From contig CAKTUS010000004.1 of the NCBI GenBank assembly GCA_934621485.1, positions 1 to 62,839 on the forward strand: a DNA stretch of 62,839 bases, written 5' to 3'. Both the position numbers and the translations under genes were made by a program. The stretch comes from an uncultured Clostridia bacterium. GTDB taxonomy: Bacteria > Bacillota > Clostridia > Christensenellales > Aristaeellaceae. Positions 41,205-50,031 of the stretch are shown here, piece by piece; position 1 is the first letter of the stretch, and every line of letters begins with the position of its first letter. Below the pieces are notes generated by a model, which was not told where the DNA came from, did no database searches, and was given only the letters and a program-made list of their open reading frames with translations.

Positions 41205-42062
41205 TCAGCCCTCCTTCCGCTTGCCCAGATAGGCTTCAATGACCGTGGGATTGGACTGAATCTCGCTGGCAGTGCCCTTGGCAATAATGCGGCCGTAATT
41301 CAGCACGCAAATGCCCTCGCAAATGCCCATAACCAGGTTCATGTCATGCTCAATCAACATCACGGCAATCTGGAACCGATCGCGAATCTTGGTGATGTTC
41401 TCCATCAATTCTTCTGTTTCGTGAGGGTTCATGCCTGCCGCAGGCTCGTCCAACAACAGCAGTTTGGGGTGCGTGGCCAAAGCGCGAACAATTTCCAACC
41501 GGCGCTGCGCGCCATAGGGCAGGGAATCCGCGCGGGTATTGGCCAGGCTTTGCATATCAAAAATCGACAGCAGCTCCATGGCCTTTTCATGCTGCTTCTT
41601 TTCCTGCTTCCAGTAAGTGGGCAAGCGGAAAATACCGGAAAACATGCCGTACTTGACTTGGTTATGCAAACCAATACGCACATTTTCCTCCACCGTCATG
41701 TTGCCAAACAGACGAATGTTCTGGAAGGTGCGTGCAATGCCCAGCTTATTGGCCTGCACGGCGTTCATGCCGGCGGTATCCTTACCGTCCAGAATCACCA
41801 CGCCGCTGGTGGGCTGGTACACCTTGGTCAGCAGGTTGAACACAGTGGTTTTCCCTGCGCCGTTGGGACCAATCAGCCCGGCAATTTCGGTAGCGCCAAT
41901 GGTCAGGTTGAAGTCCTCCACAGCCTTTAAGCCGCCAAACTCAATGCCCAGGTGACGTGTTTCCAGCACCGGGCGCTTATCTACGTCACGATCGGGCACG
42001 ATGGAATGGCTGGGCACGGGAACCATTTTGGTCTCCGAGTGTCTCGTTTGCTCCTGGCTCAT
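41205..42062 (-). CDS. livG: Branched-chain amino acid ABC transporter ATPase LivG
   Basis: 285 residues, about 30 longer at the N terminus than usual (a charged Met-Val-Pro-Val-Pro segment precedes the first strand). Walker A GPNGAGKTT, GIARTFQNIRLF (LivG signature), Walker B LLLDEPAAGMNP and VMLIEHDMNLVM are all present. It overlaps livM by 4 bases. Confidence 0.92.
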   Translation of the reverse strand: MSQEQTRHSETKMVPVPSHSIVPDRDVDKRPVLETRHLGIEFGGLKAVEDFNLTIGATEIAGLIGPNGAGKTTVFNLLTKVYQPTSGVVILDGKDTAGMNAVQANKLGIARTFQNIRLFGNMTVEENVRIGLHNQVKYGMFSGIFRLPTYWKQEKKQHEKAMELLSIFDMQSLANTRADSLPYGAQRRLEIVRALATHPKLLLLDEPAAGMNPHETEELMENITKIRDRFQIAVMLIEHDMNLVMGICEGICVLNYGRIIAKGTASEIQSNPTVIEAYLGKRKEG

Positions 42063-43132
42063 ACCTTCTCACCCTCCTTTGCCTTGCGTTCTTTCTCCCA
42101 CTTTTTCTTCATGTGGCGGAACTTGGATTTCACCGCGTCCAGCTTCGCGCCCAAAATGGGACTGTTTGTGGTCAGCATTACCAAAATCAGCACGATGGCG
42201 TACACCAGCATGCGGTAATCGCTGAAGGCGCGCAGCATTTCAGGCAAAATGGTTAGCAGCGTAGCGGCGATAATCGACCCGCGAATACTTCCAATACCGC
42301 CCAGCACCACGAACACCAGTACCAGAATGGACGTATCAAACTTGAACTTGGTGGCGTTTACAGTGGAATAGTTCAGTCCAAACAGCGCGCCCGCCATACC
42401 GGCCAGCACTGCTGCGGTTACAAAAGCCATCATCTTGTACTTGGTCACGTTGATACCCACCGACTCGGCGGCAATGCGGCTGTCGCGGGTGGCCATGATC
42501 GCACGGCCGGATCGGCTGTTAATCAGGTTCAGCACCACAAACAGCGTAAACAGAATCAGCGCAAAGCCCATACCGAAGGTGGCGATTTTGGCTACGCTCA
42601 CCGTCCCCTTGGGGCCTGCCAGAATGGCCCTGCCGGGCAGGTTGGGATTGTTAAAGCCAAAGTGCAGTAGACCGCTGTCCTCAATATTGATATAAATGCA
42701 GTTCACCAGGTTGCGGATAATTTCGCCGAAAGCCAGCGTTACAATGGCCAGATAATCGCCCCGCAGGCGCAGCACGGGAATACCGATCAATACGCCGAAG
42801 CCGCCAGCCAAAATGCCGCTCATGACCATGCAAAGAATCAGACGCAGCGTTTCATTTTCCAGCTGGAAAGCGGTTAGCAGCCAAGCGGAGCACACCGTGC
42901 CGGTAAAAGCGCCGATGCTCATGAAGCCGGCGTGTCCCAGACTCAGTTCGCCGGAAATACCAACCACCAGGTTCAGGGAAATAGCCATGACAACGTACAC
43001 GCAAATCGGCACCAGCTGGCCGCGCATGGAGCGGCTCATGCTGCCGTTCCCAATCATCACCTGGCACACGATAAACGCCGCAATGACGATTCCGTAGGTG
43101 ATGAGGTTGTTGAGGAACGTTTTCTTTTTCAT
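42059..43132 (-). CDS. livM: Branched-chain amino acid ABC transporter permease LivM
   Basis: A 357-residue membrane protein of about ten spans with the family motifs SLNLVVGISGELSLGHAGFM and GDYLAIVTLAFGEIIRN, and the RGSIIAATLLTILPE stretch near the C terminus, followed by a basic cytoplasmic tail. The ATG follows GTGAGGTGAG. Partner of LivH in the translocation pore. Confidence 0.92.
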   Translation of the reverse strand: MKKKTFLNNLITYGIVIAAFIVCQVMIGNGSMSRSMRGQLVPICVYVVMAISLNLVVGISGELSLGHAGFMSIGAFTGTVCSAWLLTAFQLENETLRLILCMVMSGILAGGFGVLIGIPVLRLRGDYLAIVTLAFGEIIRNLVNCIYINIEDSGLLHFGFNNPNLPGRAILAGPKGTVSVAKIATFGMGFALILFTLFVVLNLINSRSGRAIMATRDSRIAAESVGINVTKYKMMAFVTAAVLAGMAGALFGLNYSTVNATKFKFDTSILVLVFVVLGGIGSIRGSIIAATLLTILPEMLRAFSDYRMLVYAIVLILVMLTTNSPILGAKLDAVKSKFRHMKKKWEKERKAKEGEKV

Positions 43133-43142
43133 TCATCTCACC

Positions 43143-44027
43143 TCACACTTTTTCCTGCACGGGCTTGCCCAGCAGGCCCGTGGGCTTCACAAGCAGCACC
43201 ACGATCAATACGGCGAATACCAGCGCATCCGCCAGCTCGGTGGAAACATAGGCTTTGCCCAGGATTTCAATGACGCCCAGCAAAACGCCGCCAACCAAAG
43301 CCCCGGGAATGGAGCCGATGCCGCCGAACACAGCGGCGGTAAAGGCTTTGATGCCGGGCATAGAGCCGGTGGTAGGCATCAAAGCCGGATAGGAGGAGCA
43401 CAGCAGCACGCCGGCAATGGCCGCCAGGGCAGAGCCAATGGCAAACGTAACGGAAATGGTCAGGTTCACGTTGATTCCCATCAGTTCCGCAGCTCCCTTG
43501 TCTTCTGAAACGGCGCGCATGGCCTTGCCCATTTGCGTTTTGCCGGTAAAAAGGGTCAGCGCAATCATGATGACCACATTGGCCAGCACCGTCGTGATGG
43601 TTTCGCCGGTAATTTTCAGCTGGCCGTTAAACAGCTGAATGGCGGGAAGACTCACCACCGAGGGAAATACCTTGGGGTTTGCGCCCCAAATCAGCAGCGC
43701 GGCGTTTTGCAGCAGATAGCTCATGCCAATGGCGGTAATCAGCACTGCCAGCGAGGTGGCCTGCCGCAGGGGTTTATAGGCGAGCCGCTCGATGACGACG
43801 CCCAGCAGCGTACAGACCAGCATAGCGGCAATCACCGCTGCAATGGAGGGCAGGCCCATATACTGCATAACGCAGAAGGCGATGTAGGCGCCCACCATAA
43901 TGATGTCACCGTGGGCGAAGTTCAGCATCTTGGCAATGCCGTACACCATCGAATAGCCCAGGGCAATGATGGCGTACACGCTGCCCAGACTCAGGCCGTT
44001 GACCAGATGGGACAGGAAGGGAATCAT
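43143..44027 (-). CDS. livH: Branched-chain amino acid ABC transporter permease LivH
   Basis: A 294-residue membrane protein of about eight spans. The N-terminal LVNGLSLGSVYAIIALGYSMVYG, then MLNFAHGDIIMVGAY, and the later FTAAVFGGIGSIPGALVGG identify LivH. GAGGAGG precedes the ATG. It is separated from the binding-protein gene by about 200 bases containing a strong hairpin. Confidence 0.92.
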   Translation of the reverse strand: MIPFLSHLVNGLSLGSVYAIIALGYSMVYGIAKMLNFAHGDIIMVGAYIAFCVMQYMGLPSIAAVIAAMLVCTLLGVVIERLAYKPLRQATSLAVLITAIGMSYLLQNAALLIWGANPKVFPSVVSLPAIQLFNGQLKITGETITTVLANVVIMIALTLFTGKTQMGKAMRAVSEDKGAAELMGINVNLTISVTFAIGSALAAIAGVLLCSSYPALMPTTGSMPGIKAFTAAVFGGIGSIPGALVGGVLLGVIEILGKAYVSTELADALVFAVLIVVLLVKPTGLLGKPVQEKV

Positions 44028-44184
44028 GGCTCATCCTCCTCGGTAAGTAATGCCCGCGAATACGCACGAAGGTAACCAACAGCAGACAGCTCTTGCAAGC
44101 TGCCTATTGTTGATTACCTTGTGATGATGACATGTATGCTTTTTCGCGCAGCCGCGGTTAACGGTGTGCAAACCACCCGGATCT

Positions 44185-44218
44185 CTCCGGCCGTTCCCCA
44201 AGCAGGAAACGGCCGGAG
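44185..44218 (-). other. Stem-loop between the binding-protein and permease genes
   Basis: CTCCGGCCGTT.CC pairs with GG.AACGGCCGGAG across a short loop. No T-run follows. Such a stem commonly protects the upstream message, so the binding protein would be made in excess of LivHMGF (inference). Confidence 0.6.
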
Positions 44219-44236
44219 CCGGGATTGTGACGTTTC

Positions 44237-45367
44237 TCAGTTGGCAACGCCCACATACACGCCATCCTTGATAACGACGGCGGTGGGAGTCTTGTTTACA
44301 GCGCCGGTGGAATCCCAGCGCATGGTGCCGGTCAGGCCGGCGATTTCGATGTTGGGGAACTCGGCGATCAGCATCTCGCAGGCGTCCTCGGGAGAGGTTT
44401 CGGCGGTGATGCCGGTGTTCTTCACAGCCTCGTACAAAGCGTACATACCGTCATAGGAGTCGGCAGCGAACTGGTTGGGAATTTCGCCGTACAGCTCCTG
44501 GTACTTGCCAACGAAAGCCTGGGTCTTCTCATCCTGCGCATCGGCAGAGAAGGGAGTCAGCAGCATAACGCCCTCGGCCAGGCTGGTGTCAAAGCCTTCC
44601 AAGCCCAAGATGCCGTCCATGCCGTCCACACCGAAGAAGATGGGCGCGTAGTCCACAGCCTTCGCCTGGGTAAGAATCATGGAAGCGGGGGTGTAATAGA
44701 TGGGCAGGAACACCACGTCGGCGCCGGCATCCTTCATGGCGGCTACCTGTACGGAGAAATCGGCGTTGCTGTCATCGCTGAAAGCGGATTCGGCAACCAC
44801 TTCCAGGCCCAGTTCGGCAGCCTTTTCCTTAAAGGTCTGGCAGATGCCGATGGAGTAATCGATGGAGTTGTTGTAGATGATGCCCACTTTGGTGCCCAGC
44901 TTGTGCTCCACGATATACTCGGCAGAGGCGGAACCCTGCGCGGAATCCTTGAAGCATACCTGGAAGATGTTGTCGCGGCCTTCAATGACCAGATCGTTGG
45001 AGGCGGAAGGAGTCAGCATGAATACGCGGTCGTTGTACGCTTCGGCGGCAACGGCGATACATGCGCCGGAGGTAACGGTGCTCAGCATAATCTGCGCGCC
45101 CTTATCCAGCATGGCGTTGTAGGCGTTCACAGCCTTTTCGCCGTCGCCCTCGTCGTCCTCGTCCAGAATTTCAAACTGTACGCCGCCCAGAGCGTTAATT
45201 TCCTCGGCGGCAATCTTCGCGGCGCGTACGCACGCATTGCCGTAAATGGCATAGGGACCGGTCAAAGGACCGCTCATGCCAATTTTAATGGCGTCTTCTG
45301 CAACGGCGGGCAAAATGAACGTCATCGCCAGCATCAGAGCCAAGACCATCGCAACCAGTTTTTTCAT
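44237..45367 (-). CDS. livJ: Branched-chain amino acid-binding protein, secreted
   Basis: 376 residues. The signal sequence (MKKLVAMVLALMLAMTFILP) ends AVA-EDA, a signal peptidase I site, and there is no lipobox cysteine. The mature part has the type I periplasmic-binding fold: IKIGMSGPLTGPYAIYG, the ligand loop SASNDLVIEG, and DGMYALYEAVKN. The ATG at 45367 follows GAGGAAACG; the in-frame ATG upstream lacks a site. It is transcribed first in the operon from the promoter at 45437-45465. Confidence 0.92.
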   Translation of the reverse strand: MKKLVAMVLALMLAMTFILPAVAEDAIKIGMSGPLTGPYAIYGNACVRAAKIAAEEINALGGVQFEILDEDDEGDGEKAVNAYNAMLDKGAQIMLSTVTSGACIAVAAEAYNDRVFMLTPSASNDLVIEGRDNIFQVCFKDSAQGSASAEYIVEHKLGTKVGIIYNNSIDYSIGICQTFKEKAAELGLEVVAESAFSDDSNADFSVQVAAMKDAGADVVFLPIYYTPASMILTQAKAVDYAPIFFGVDGMDGILGLEGFDTSLAEGVMLLTPFSADAQDEKTQAFVGKYQELYGEIPNQFAADSYDGMYALYEAVKNTGITAETSPEDACEMLIAEFPNIEIAGLTGTMRWDSTGAVNKTPTAVVIKDGVYVGVAN

Positions 45368-45436
45368 CTTCGTTTCCTCCCTCATACATTATCCTTCACA
45401 CTGCAAAAAACGTTTGCCTTTTGCAATGTTGTTGCT

Positions 45437-45465
45437 ATTATAATCACAGAGCGCCTTGTGTGCAA
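45437..45465 (-). promoter_or_regulatory. Sigma-A promoter of the liv operon
   Basis: On the minus strand TTGCAC (45465-45460), 17 bases, TATAAT (45442-45437). Confidence 0.8.
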
Positions 45466-45530
45466 GCCCGTTTTGAAAAAACCTCTGTATTTACGCTGTT
45501 TTTCCACAAAAATACGGACGTTTTTCTGCC

Positions 45531-46628
45531 TCATAGGACAAAAGGTTCTGTTTTGGCTTCTTCTTCGATGCCGCCGCCCAGGCATACGTCGTTCTGGTAG
45601 AGCACTACGCTTTGCCCGGGCGTAATGGCGCGCTGCCTGTCGTCGCAGGCAATGAACATCTCGTCGCCCTTCAGGGTAACCGTCACCCCCTGGTCTGCCT
45701 GACGGTAACGAAAGCGCGCTGTGCAGCGGAAGGGCCGACCTTCCGGCGCAGGAGGCGTATCACTAATCCAGGTAGCCTGACCGGCCCGGATATAACGACT
45801 GTACAGCTGCGGGCTATCCTCGCCCTGCGAAACCACCAGCACATTGTTTTTCAGGTCCTTGTCCACCACGAACCAGCGTTCGCCCGTGCCCCGGCCGCCA
45901 ATATTCAGCCCGCGCCGCTGCCCCAGCGTGTAGTAGGCCAGCCCGATATGCTCCCCCACCTTCTCGCCGTCCTCAGTGCGCATATCGCCGGGCTGCATGG
46001 GCAAATATCCCTGCAAAAACCTGCGAAAATTGCGTTCGCCTATAAAGCAGACGCCAGTGGAATCCTTCTTTTTAGAGGTTGCCAGGCCATTTTCCTCGGC
46101 CAGCCGGCGCACCTGGCTTTTGGTCATGCCGCCCACGGGAAACAGCGCCCGCTGAAGCTGCGCCTCTTTGACCATATACAGGAAATAGCTCTGGTCCTTT
46201 CCCGGGTCGTCGCCCTTCAGAAGCACGGTATGCCCGTTTCGTACATCCTTTTTCACAAAATGTCCTGTGGCCATATGATCTGCACCCAGCTTCATGGCGT
46301 ACTGCAAAAACGCCTTGAACTTGATTTCCCGGTTGCACAGCACATCCGGGTTGGGCGTGCGTCCCCGACGATACTCTTCCAGAAAATAGGAGAATACCCG
46401 GTCGTAATACTCCTTTTCAAAGTTCACGGCATAACAGGGAATTCCAATTGTGGCGCACACATCCTGCACGTCGTTCCAGTCGTCCGTGGCGGTGCAGGTG
46501 CCGTTTTCATCCTTTTCATCCCAGTTTTTCATAAAAACGCCCACCACATCATATCCTTGCTGTTTCAGCAGCAAAGCAGCCACCGAGCTGTCCACGCCTC
46601 CGGACATTCCCACCACAACTCGCTCCAA
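45531..46628 (-). CDS. mnmA: tRNA-specific 2-thiouridylase MnmA
   Basis: Thiolates U34 of tRNAs for Lys, Glu and Gln. 365 residues, with the PP-loop SGGVDSSVAALLL near the N terminus. The catalytic cysteine pair lies in PNPDVLCNREIKF and GVCFIGE, and the C-terminal beta-barrel is standard. The TTG at 46628 follows GGGAGG with 8 bases of spacing. It lies 15 bases after the HAD/thymidylate kinase gene and is probably co-transcribed with it. Confidence 0.95.
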   Translation of the reverse strand: MERVVVGMSGGVDSSVAALLLKQQGYDVVGVFMKNWDEKDENGTCTATDDWNDVQDVCATIGIPCYAVNFEKEYYDRVFSYFLEEYRRGRTPNPDVLCNREIKFKAFLQYAMKLGADHMATGHFVKKDVRNGHTVLLKGDDPGKDQSYFLYMVKEAQLQRALFPVGGMTKSQVRRLAEENGLATSKKKDSTGVCFIGERNFRRFLQGYLPMQPGDMRTEDGEKVGEHIGLAYYTLGQRRGLNIGGRGTGERWFVVDKDLKNNVLVVSQGEDSPQLYSRYIRAGQATWISDTPPAPEGRPFRCTARFRYRQADQGVTVTLKGDEMFIACDDRQRAITPGQSVVLYQNDVCLGGGIEEEAKTEPFVL

Positions 46629-46643
46629 CGCTTTTTCCTCCCT

Positions 46644-47930
46644 TTAATACGTCAACAAACGTGAAAGCACGGCCTCCAGCACGTCTTTGGCAACCGCCTG
46701 CACCGGCTGAGCTGCGTTCACCAGCAGAAAGCGATCTGGCTCCTTTTGAATCAGACTTTCATAGCCCTGCTGCACCCTGGCATGGAAGGAGACGGCCTCG
46801 CTTTCCAGCCGGTCCGGTGCCGAGGCGGACAGCCTGCGCGCCAGCGCCTCCCGATGGTCAATGGCCAGATACAGCGTCGCGTCGGGTCTCATCGTTCCTA
46901 CCGCGGGAGCGTTGATGCGCTGAACGGTTTCAATGCCCATTTGCCGCCCGCCTCCCTGGTATGCCACAGAGCTGTCCTCAAAGCGGTCGCTGAGCACCAG
47001 CCGGCCCGCCTCAACAGCCGGACGAATAACCTGATGCACATGTTGCGCCCGGGCGGCGGCGTAAAGAAGCGCCTCGCAGGTATCGCACATCTCCTGATTT
47101 TGGGGATCCAGAATAATCTGGCGGATTTTTTCGCTAATGGGACATCCACCCGGCTCCCGGGTGTGCAGCACGTCAAAGCCATATTGTCGCAGGGAAGCCT
47201 CCAACAGCTTGACCTGGGTGGTTTTTCCGCTGCCGTCCGGCCCCTCTACCGTTAGAAAAAAGCCGCGTTTGGAAGGCGCTTGCGGACAAAGCAGACGGAA
47301 AAGCGCTTCGGTGGTTGCCACTACAGTCGTTGCGCCCGCTGTCCGCAATTCCTCTGTCGTTCCGTATCCATAAGCCACACCGATGGCGTCGATTCCCACG
47401 GCACGGCCGCCCTCCATATCAAAACGGCGGTCTCCCACCATGGCTGCGCGGCGATATTCCTGCGGCAAAGCGCGCCGAATCAGTTCCGGCTTGCCCAGCT
47501 TTGCAAAATCGTCGTCGGTCTCCCCTATCACCCGGTCAAACAAGCCTTTCAGCCGAAAATGACGCAGGATATCGTCTGCCAGCCACTGGGGCTTGCTGGT
47601 GGCCATGGCTACATGCACGCCGCCTGCTTTCAGGCTTTCCAGCATGGGCCGAATGTGCGGATAAACACAGTAGCAGTACATACCTCGTGCTGAAAAGTCC
47701 TGCCGGTAACGCTCCATGGCCTCCTCAGCCCGGTTTTCCGGCACCTGCAAAAGCTCCACAAAGGACGCCCGAAGCGGCGGGCCGATCACCTGGCGCAAAT
47801 CCGCGCCGGCCGGAATGGGCAGATTCATCTCCCGCATGGTATTGCGAACGGAGGACAGAATCCCCTCTTCCGCTTCAAACAACGTGCCGTCCAAATCAAA
47901 GACCACCGCATCATAGGGAAAAAGCGCCAT
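46644..47930 (-). CDS. tmk: HAD-family phosphatase fused to thymidylate kinase
   Basis: 428 residues. About 1-215 form a phosphoglycolate-phosphatase-like HAD domain (VVFDLDGTLFEAEEG, ATSKPQWLADDIL, KPELIRRA, VGDRRFDMEGG), with all four HAD motifs. About 220-428 form thymidylate kinase (VEGPDGSGKTTQVKLLE P-loop, HTREPGGCPISEKIR, VLSDRFEDSSVAYQG with the DRF/H motif), which makes dTDP from dTMP. Both active sites look intact. The ATG at 47930 follows AAGGTG. Normal Tmk proteins are about 210 residues and lack the HAD part; the phosphatase's role is unknown. Confidence 0.9.
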   Translation of the reverse strand: MALFPYDAVVFDLDGTLFEAEEGILSSVRNTMREMNLPIPAGADLRQVIGPPLRASFVELLQVPENRAEEAMERYRQDFSARGMYCYCVYPHIRPMLESLKAGGVHVAMATSKPQWLADDILRHFRLKGLFDRVIGETDDDFAKLGKPELIRRALPQEYRRAAMVGDRRFDMEGGRAVGIDAIGVAYGYGTTEELRTAGATTVVATTEALFRLLCPQAPSKRGFFLTVEGPDGSGKTTQVKLLEASLRQYGFDVLHTREPGGCPISEKIRQIILDPQNQEMCDTCEALLYAAARAQHVHQVIRPAVEAGRLVLSDRFEDSSVAYQGGGRQMGIETVQRINAPAVGTMRPDATLYLAIDHREALARRLSASAPDRLESEAVSFHARVQQGYESLIQKEPDRFLLVNAAQPVQAVAKDVLEAVLSRLLTY

Positions 47931-47995
47931 TTTGTACACCTTCATCAGCAATGCTTCGCCCCGGAAAACGCCCCGGGCGTTGGTAAGCATAACAA

Positions 47996-48024
47996 AAAAA
48001 GAAACCCATGGCAAGCGTTTCTTT
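47996..48024 (-). terminator. Terminator-like hairpin upstream of the HAD/tmk gene
   Basis: On the minus strand AAAGAAAC pairs with GTTTCTTT, followed by seven T. It would end a minus-strand transcript arriving from the repeat region; no gene there uses it now. Confidence 0.5.
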
Positions 48025-48026
48025 CA

Positions 48027-48429
48027 GACTGTTGAAAACCCCTCTGCGAGAGAGCGCGTCCGTGCACACGGCTACGTTTGTTCGCGGGGAAAATGCTGTG
48101 GCATAAGGCTTATGGGCTCCGCCCCTAAAACCCCGCAGGAGGCAGCGCCTCCTGCACCTCCACTTTTTCAGCATGCGCTTTGCCGCCAGGCCAGCCGCAG
48201 GCGAGCAGGCAAAGCGCGGCTCGCGGCAGAAAGAAACGCCGTCCGGCAATCAATCTTTTTGGGCTGCCCGAATGATGGCGCGCGGTTTCCGAAATCACAG
48301 GACATCCCATCCGCCCAGTGAACAAGCAGCGTAACCGGCGGATACGCCGCTGGCCTCAAAAGCGAAGTCGGGCGGCGCGCTGCTCCGATGCCGCTCAAGA
48401 TTCTCTGGCAAATTGAAGGAAGCTCCTGA
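48027..48429. repeat. Rearranged copy of the structured repeat
   Basis: About 400 bases flanked by 15-base direct repeats (CAAGCGTTTCTTTCA at 48012-48026 and 48430-48444). Bases about 48030-48170 are the second module of the 51.6 kb copy in inverted orientation. Bases about 48172-48215 are the GCGCTTTGCC/GGCAAAGCGC stem of the first module in direct orientation. The rest holds a diverged inverted first module. No gene is supported within it. Confidence 0.65.
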
Positions 48430-48457
48430 CAAGCGTTTCTTTCACTCGTTTTTCGTC

Positions 48458-48486
48458 TTGCGAGCATGTCTCTTCCATGGTATAGT
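48458..48486 (+). promoter_or_regulatory. Sigma-A promoter of the GT-C-like membrane protein gene
   Basis: TTGCGA (48458-48463), 17 bases, TATAGT (48481-48486). Confidence 0.6.
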
Positions 48487-48539
48487 AATAGTGTATATAC
48501 ACGATTTTTCTACCCTCTGGCGAAGGAGGCGTGGTTTTC

Positions 48540-50015
48540 ATGTCTGATTCCCTGCGTTCCCCGAAAAAGTGGCAGCTTTGGTTGAACTGGGGCCTGCTGG
48601 TGCTTTCACCTTTTTGGCTGCTGGCGGTTCTTTCCCTGATACTGGGCCGCAGCGCATTTTCCGCCAGTCCTGTTTGGGCGGACGAGGTGGAACTGTGGCG
48701 CGCATTGTTTAGCTGGAGCCGGGCCGGGCTGCAAACCGGTGCAAACGGCGCTTTTGAAATTGCCGCCGACTGGGGCAACCTGGGGCTGAATGGTATTACG
48801 CCCATTTTGCTGTACGGTGGGTTTGTGAAGCTGTTCGGGCTCAGCGCTCAGTCCATTCTGTTGTGCAACGCCCTTTGGATTTCGCTTGGGGCGCTGGCGT
48901 TCTGCCTCATCCGCAAACCACGTCCCTCCGTATGCCTGCTGATGACCGGGCTGTTTGTTCTCTATGTGCCGGTATTGCTCTACTGCACCACCTCCATGCT
49001 GGAAATGTTTGCTTATGCGCTCGTGCTTTTTTATCTCGCCTTTTTGTTTTGCTATCATGAGAGCCGAAAGACCTGGGCGTTGGTATGCTGCGGAGTAACC
49101 CTGACGGTAGGCTGCTTCTATCATCCCCTGTTTGCGCTGCTGCTTTTGCCCGCCGCCCTGGTAGCGGCCCGGTTTCGCTTGGGAAAAGGCATGGCGCTGT
49201 CTGTTTCCTGCGCGGCGCTGCTGGCGGCCGTTTGTCTGTTTGTGCGAGACCGCATAACGGCTCGGTACGCCTCCAGCTTTTTGTATCAGCTTTCCGGAGC
49301 TTCCAATGCTTCCGTTTGGTTCCAAATGGTTCTGAGCCACGGCAAGGTGAACCTGCTGGACTGCTTTGCTTCCAAAGGTTCCGTGATTGAAAACCTGTTT
49401 TTTGCCCTGTACCTGCTCACGGCGCTGGTTTGCCTGCTGGGAGCCCTGCTTCCCCTGGGGCGGCTTACCAACGGTTTTCGCAAAAACTTATTTGGCTGTT
49501 TTTTGATGTTGCTGGCCGCCTTTGGCCTTACCTGCGCTTTTTATGAAATACGCGACTGGCGCGGGCTGCGTACTTTGGCTCCCTTCCTGTGGCTGGTGCT
49601 GGTTTACCTGGCGGCACGCCGACGCTTCTGGCTTCCCTCTTTCGGCGTAGCGGCCTCTGCTGCCATGGCGGTGGTTCTGTTGCTGACGCCGCCGGTGGGC
49701 GCTTTTCAGGAGGAGGGGCGCTATCAGGCCGTTTCCAGCGACCCTGCGCTAAGCCGGGCCATTCGGGAGATTCGCTATGATGCCGCCGCCGGCGATCCCT
49801 TTGCCAATACCGTGCGCACGGACGCCAGCCGTCTGATGCAGTTTGCCCGGGAACTGGACCCGGCCATAGGGGTGCAAAGCGGCTGGTTTTCTACCGATAC
49901 CACCGGCCGCAGCCGCTGGATTCTCACCGATCAGCTGAAATGCGTGCTCAACGGCTATGAATGTGTAGCCGATACGGATGGGTACAAGGTTTACCGTCTG
50001 ATGGAAAACAAGTGA
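48540..50015 (+). CDS. Polytopic membrane protein, GT-C glycosyltransferase-like
   Basis: 491 residues with about 11 predicted spans and a soluble C-terminal domain of about 90 residues. The first extracytoplasmic loop contains WADEVELW (Asp48-Glu49), an acidic pair placed as in GT-C enzymes such as the PMT/ArnT superfamily, which use lipid-linked sugars. No closer family was recognised. The ATG at 48540 lies 9 bases after GAAGGAGG; a GTG at 48531 is too close to the site. It is followed 17 bases later by the M32 peptidase gene. Confidence 0.55.
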   Translation: MSDSLRSPKKWQLWLNWGLLVLSPFWLLAVLSLILGRSAFSASPVWADEVELWRALFSWSRAGLQTGANGAFEIAADWGNLGLNGITPILLYGGFVKLFGLSAQSILLCNALWISLGALAFCLIRKPRPSVCLLMTGLFVLYVPVLLYCTTSMLEMFAYALVLFYLAFLFCYHESRKTWALVCCGVTLTVGCFYHPLFALLLLPAALVAARFRLGKGMALSVSCAALLAAVCLFVRDRITARYASSFLYQLSGASNASVWFQMVLSHGKVNLLDCFASKGSVIENLFFALYLLTALVCLLGALLPLGRLTNGFRKNLFGCFLMLLAAFGLTCAFYEIRDWRGLRTLAPFLWLVLVYLAARRRFWLPSFGVAASAAMAVVLLLTPPVGAFQEEGRYQAVSSDPALSRAIREIRYDAAAGDPFANTVRTDASRLMQFARELDPAIGVQSGWFSTDTTGRSRWILTDQLKCVLNGYECVADTDGYKVYRLMENK

Positions 50016-50031
50016 AGGGAAGCGAAAGGTT

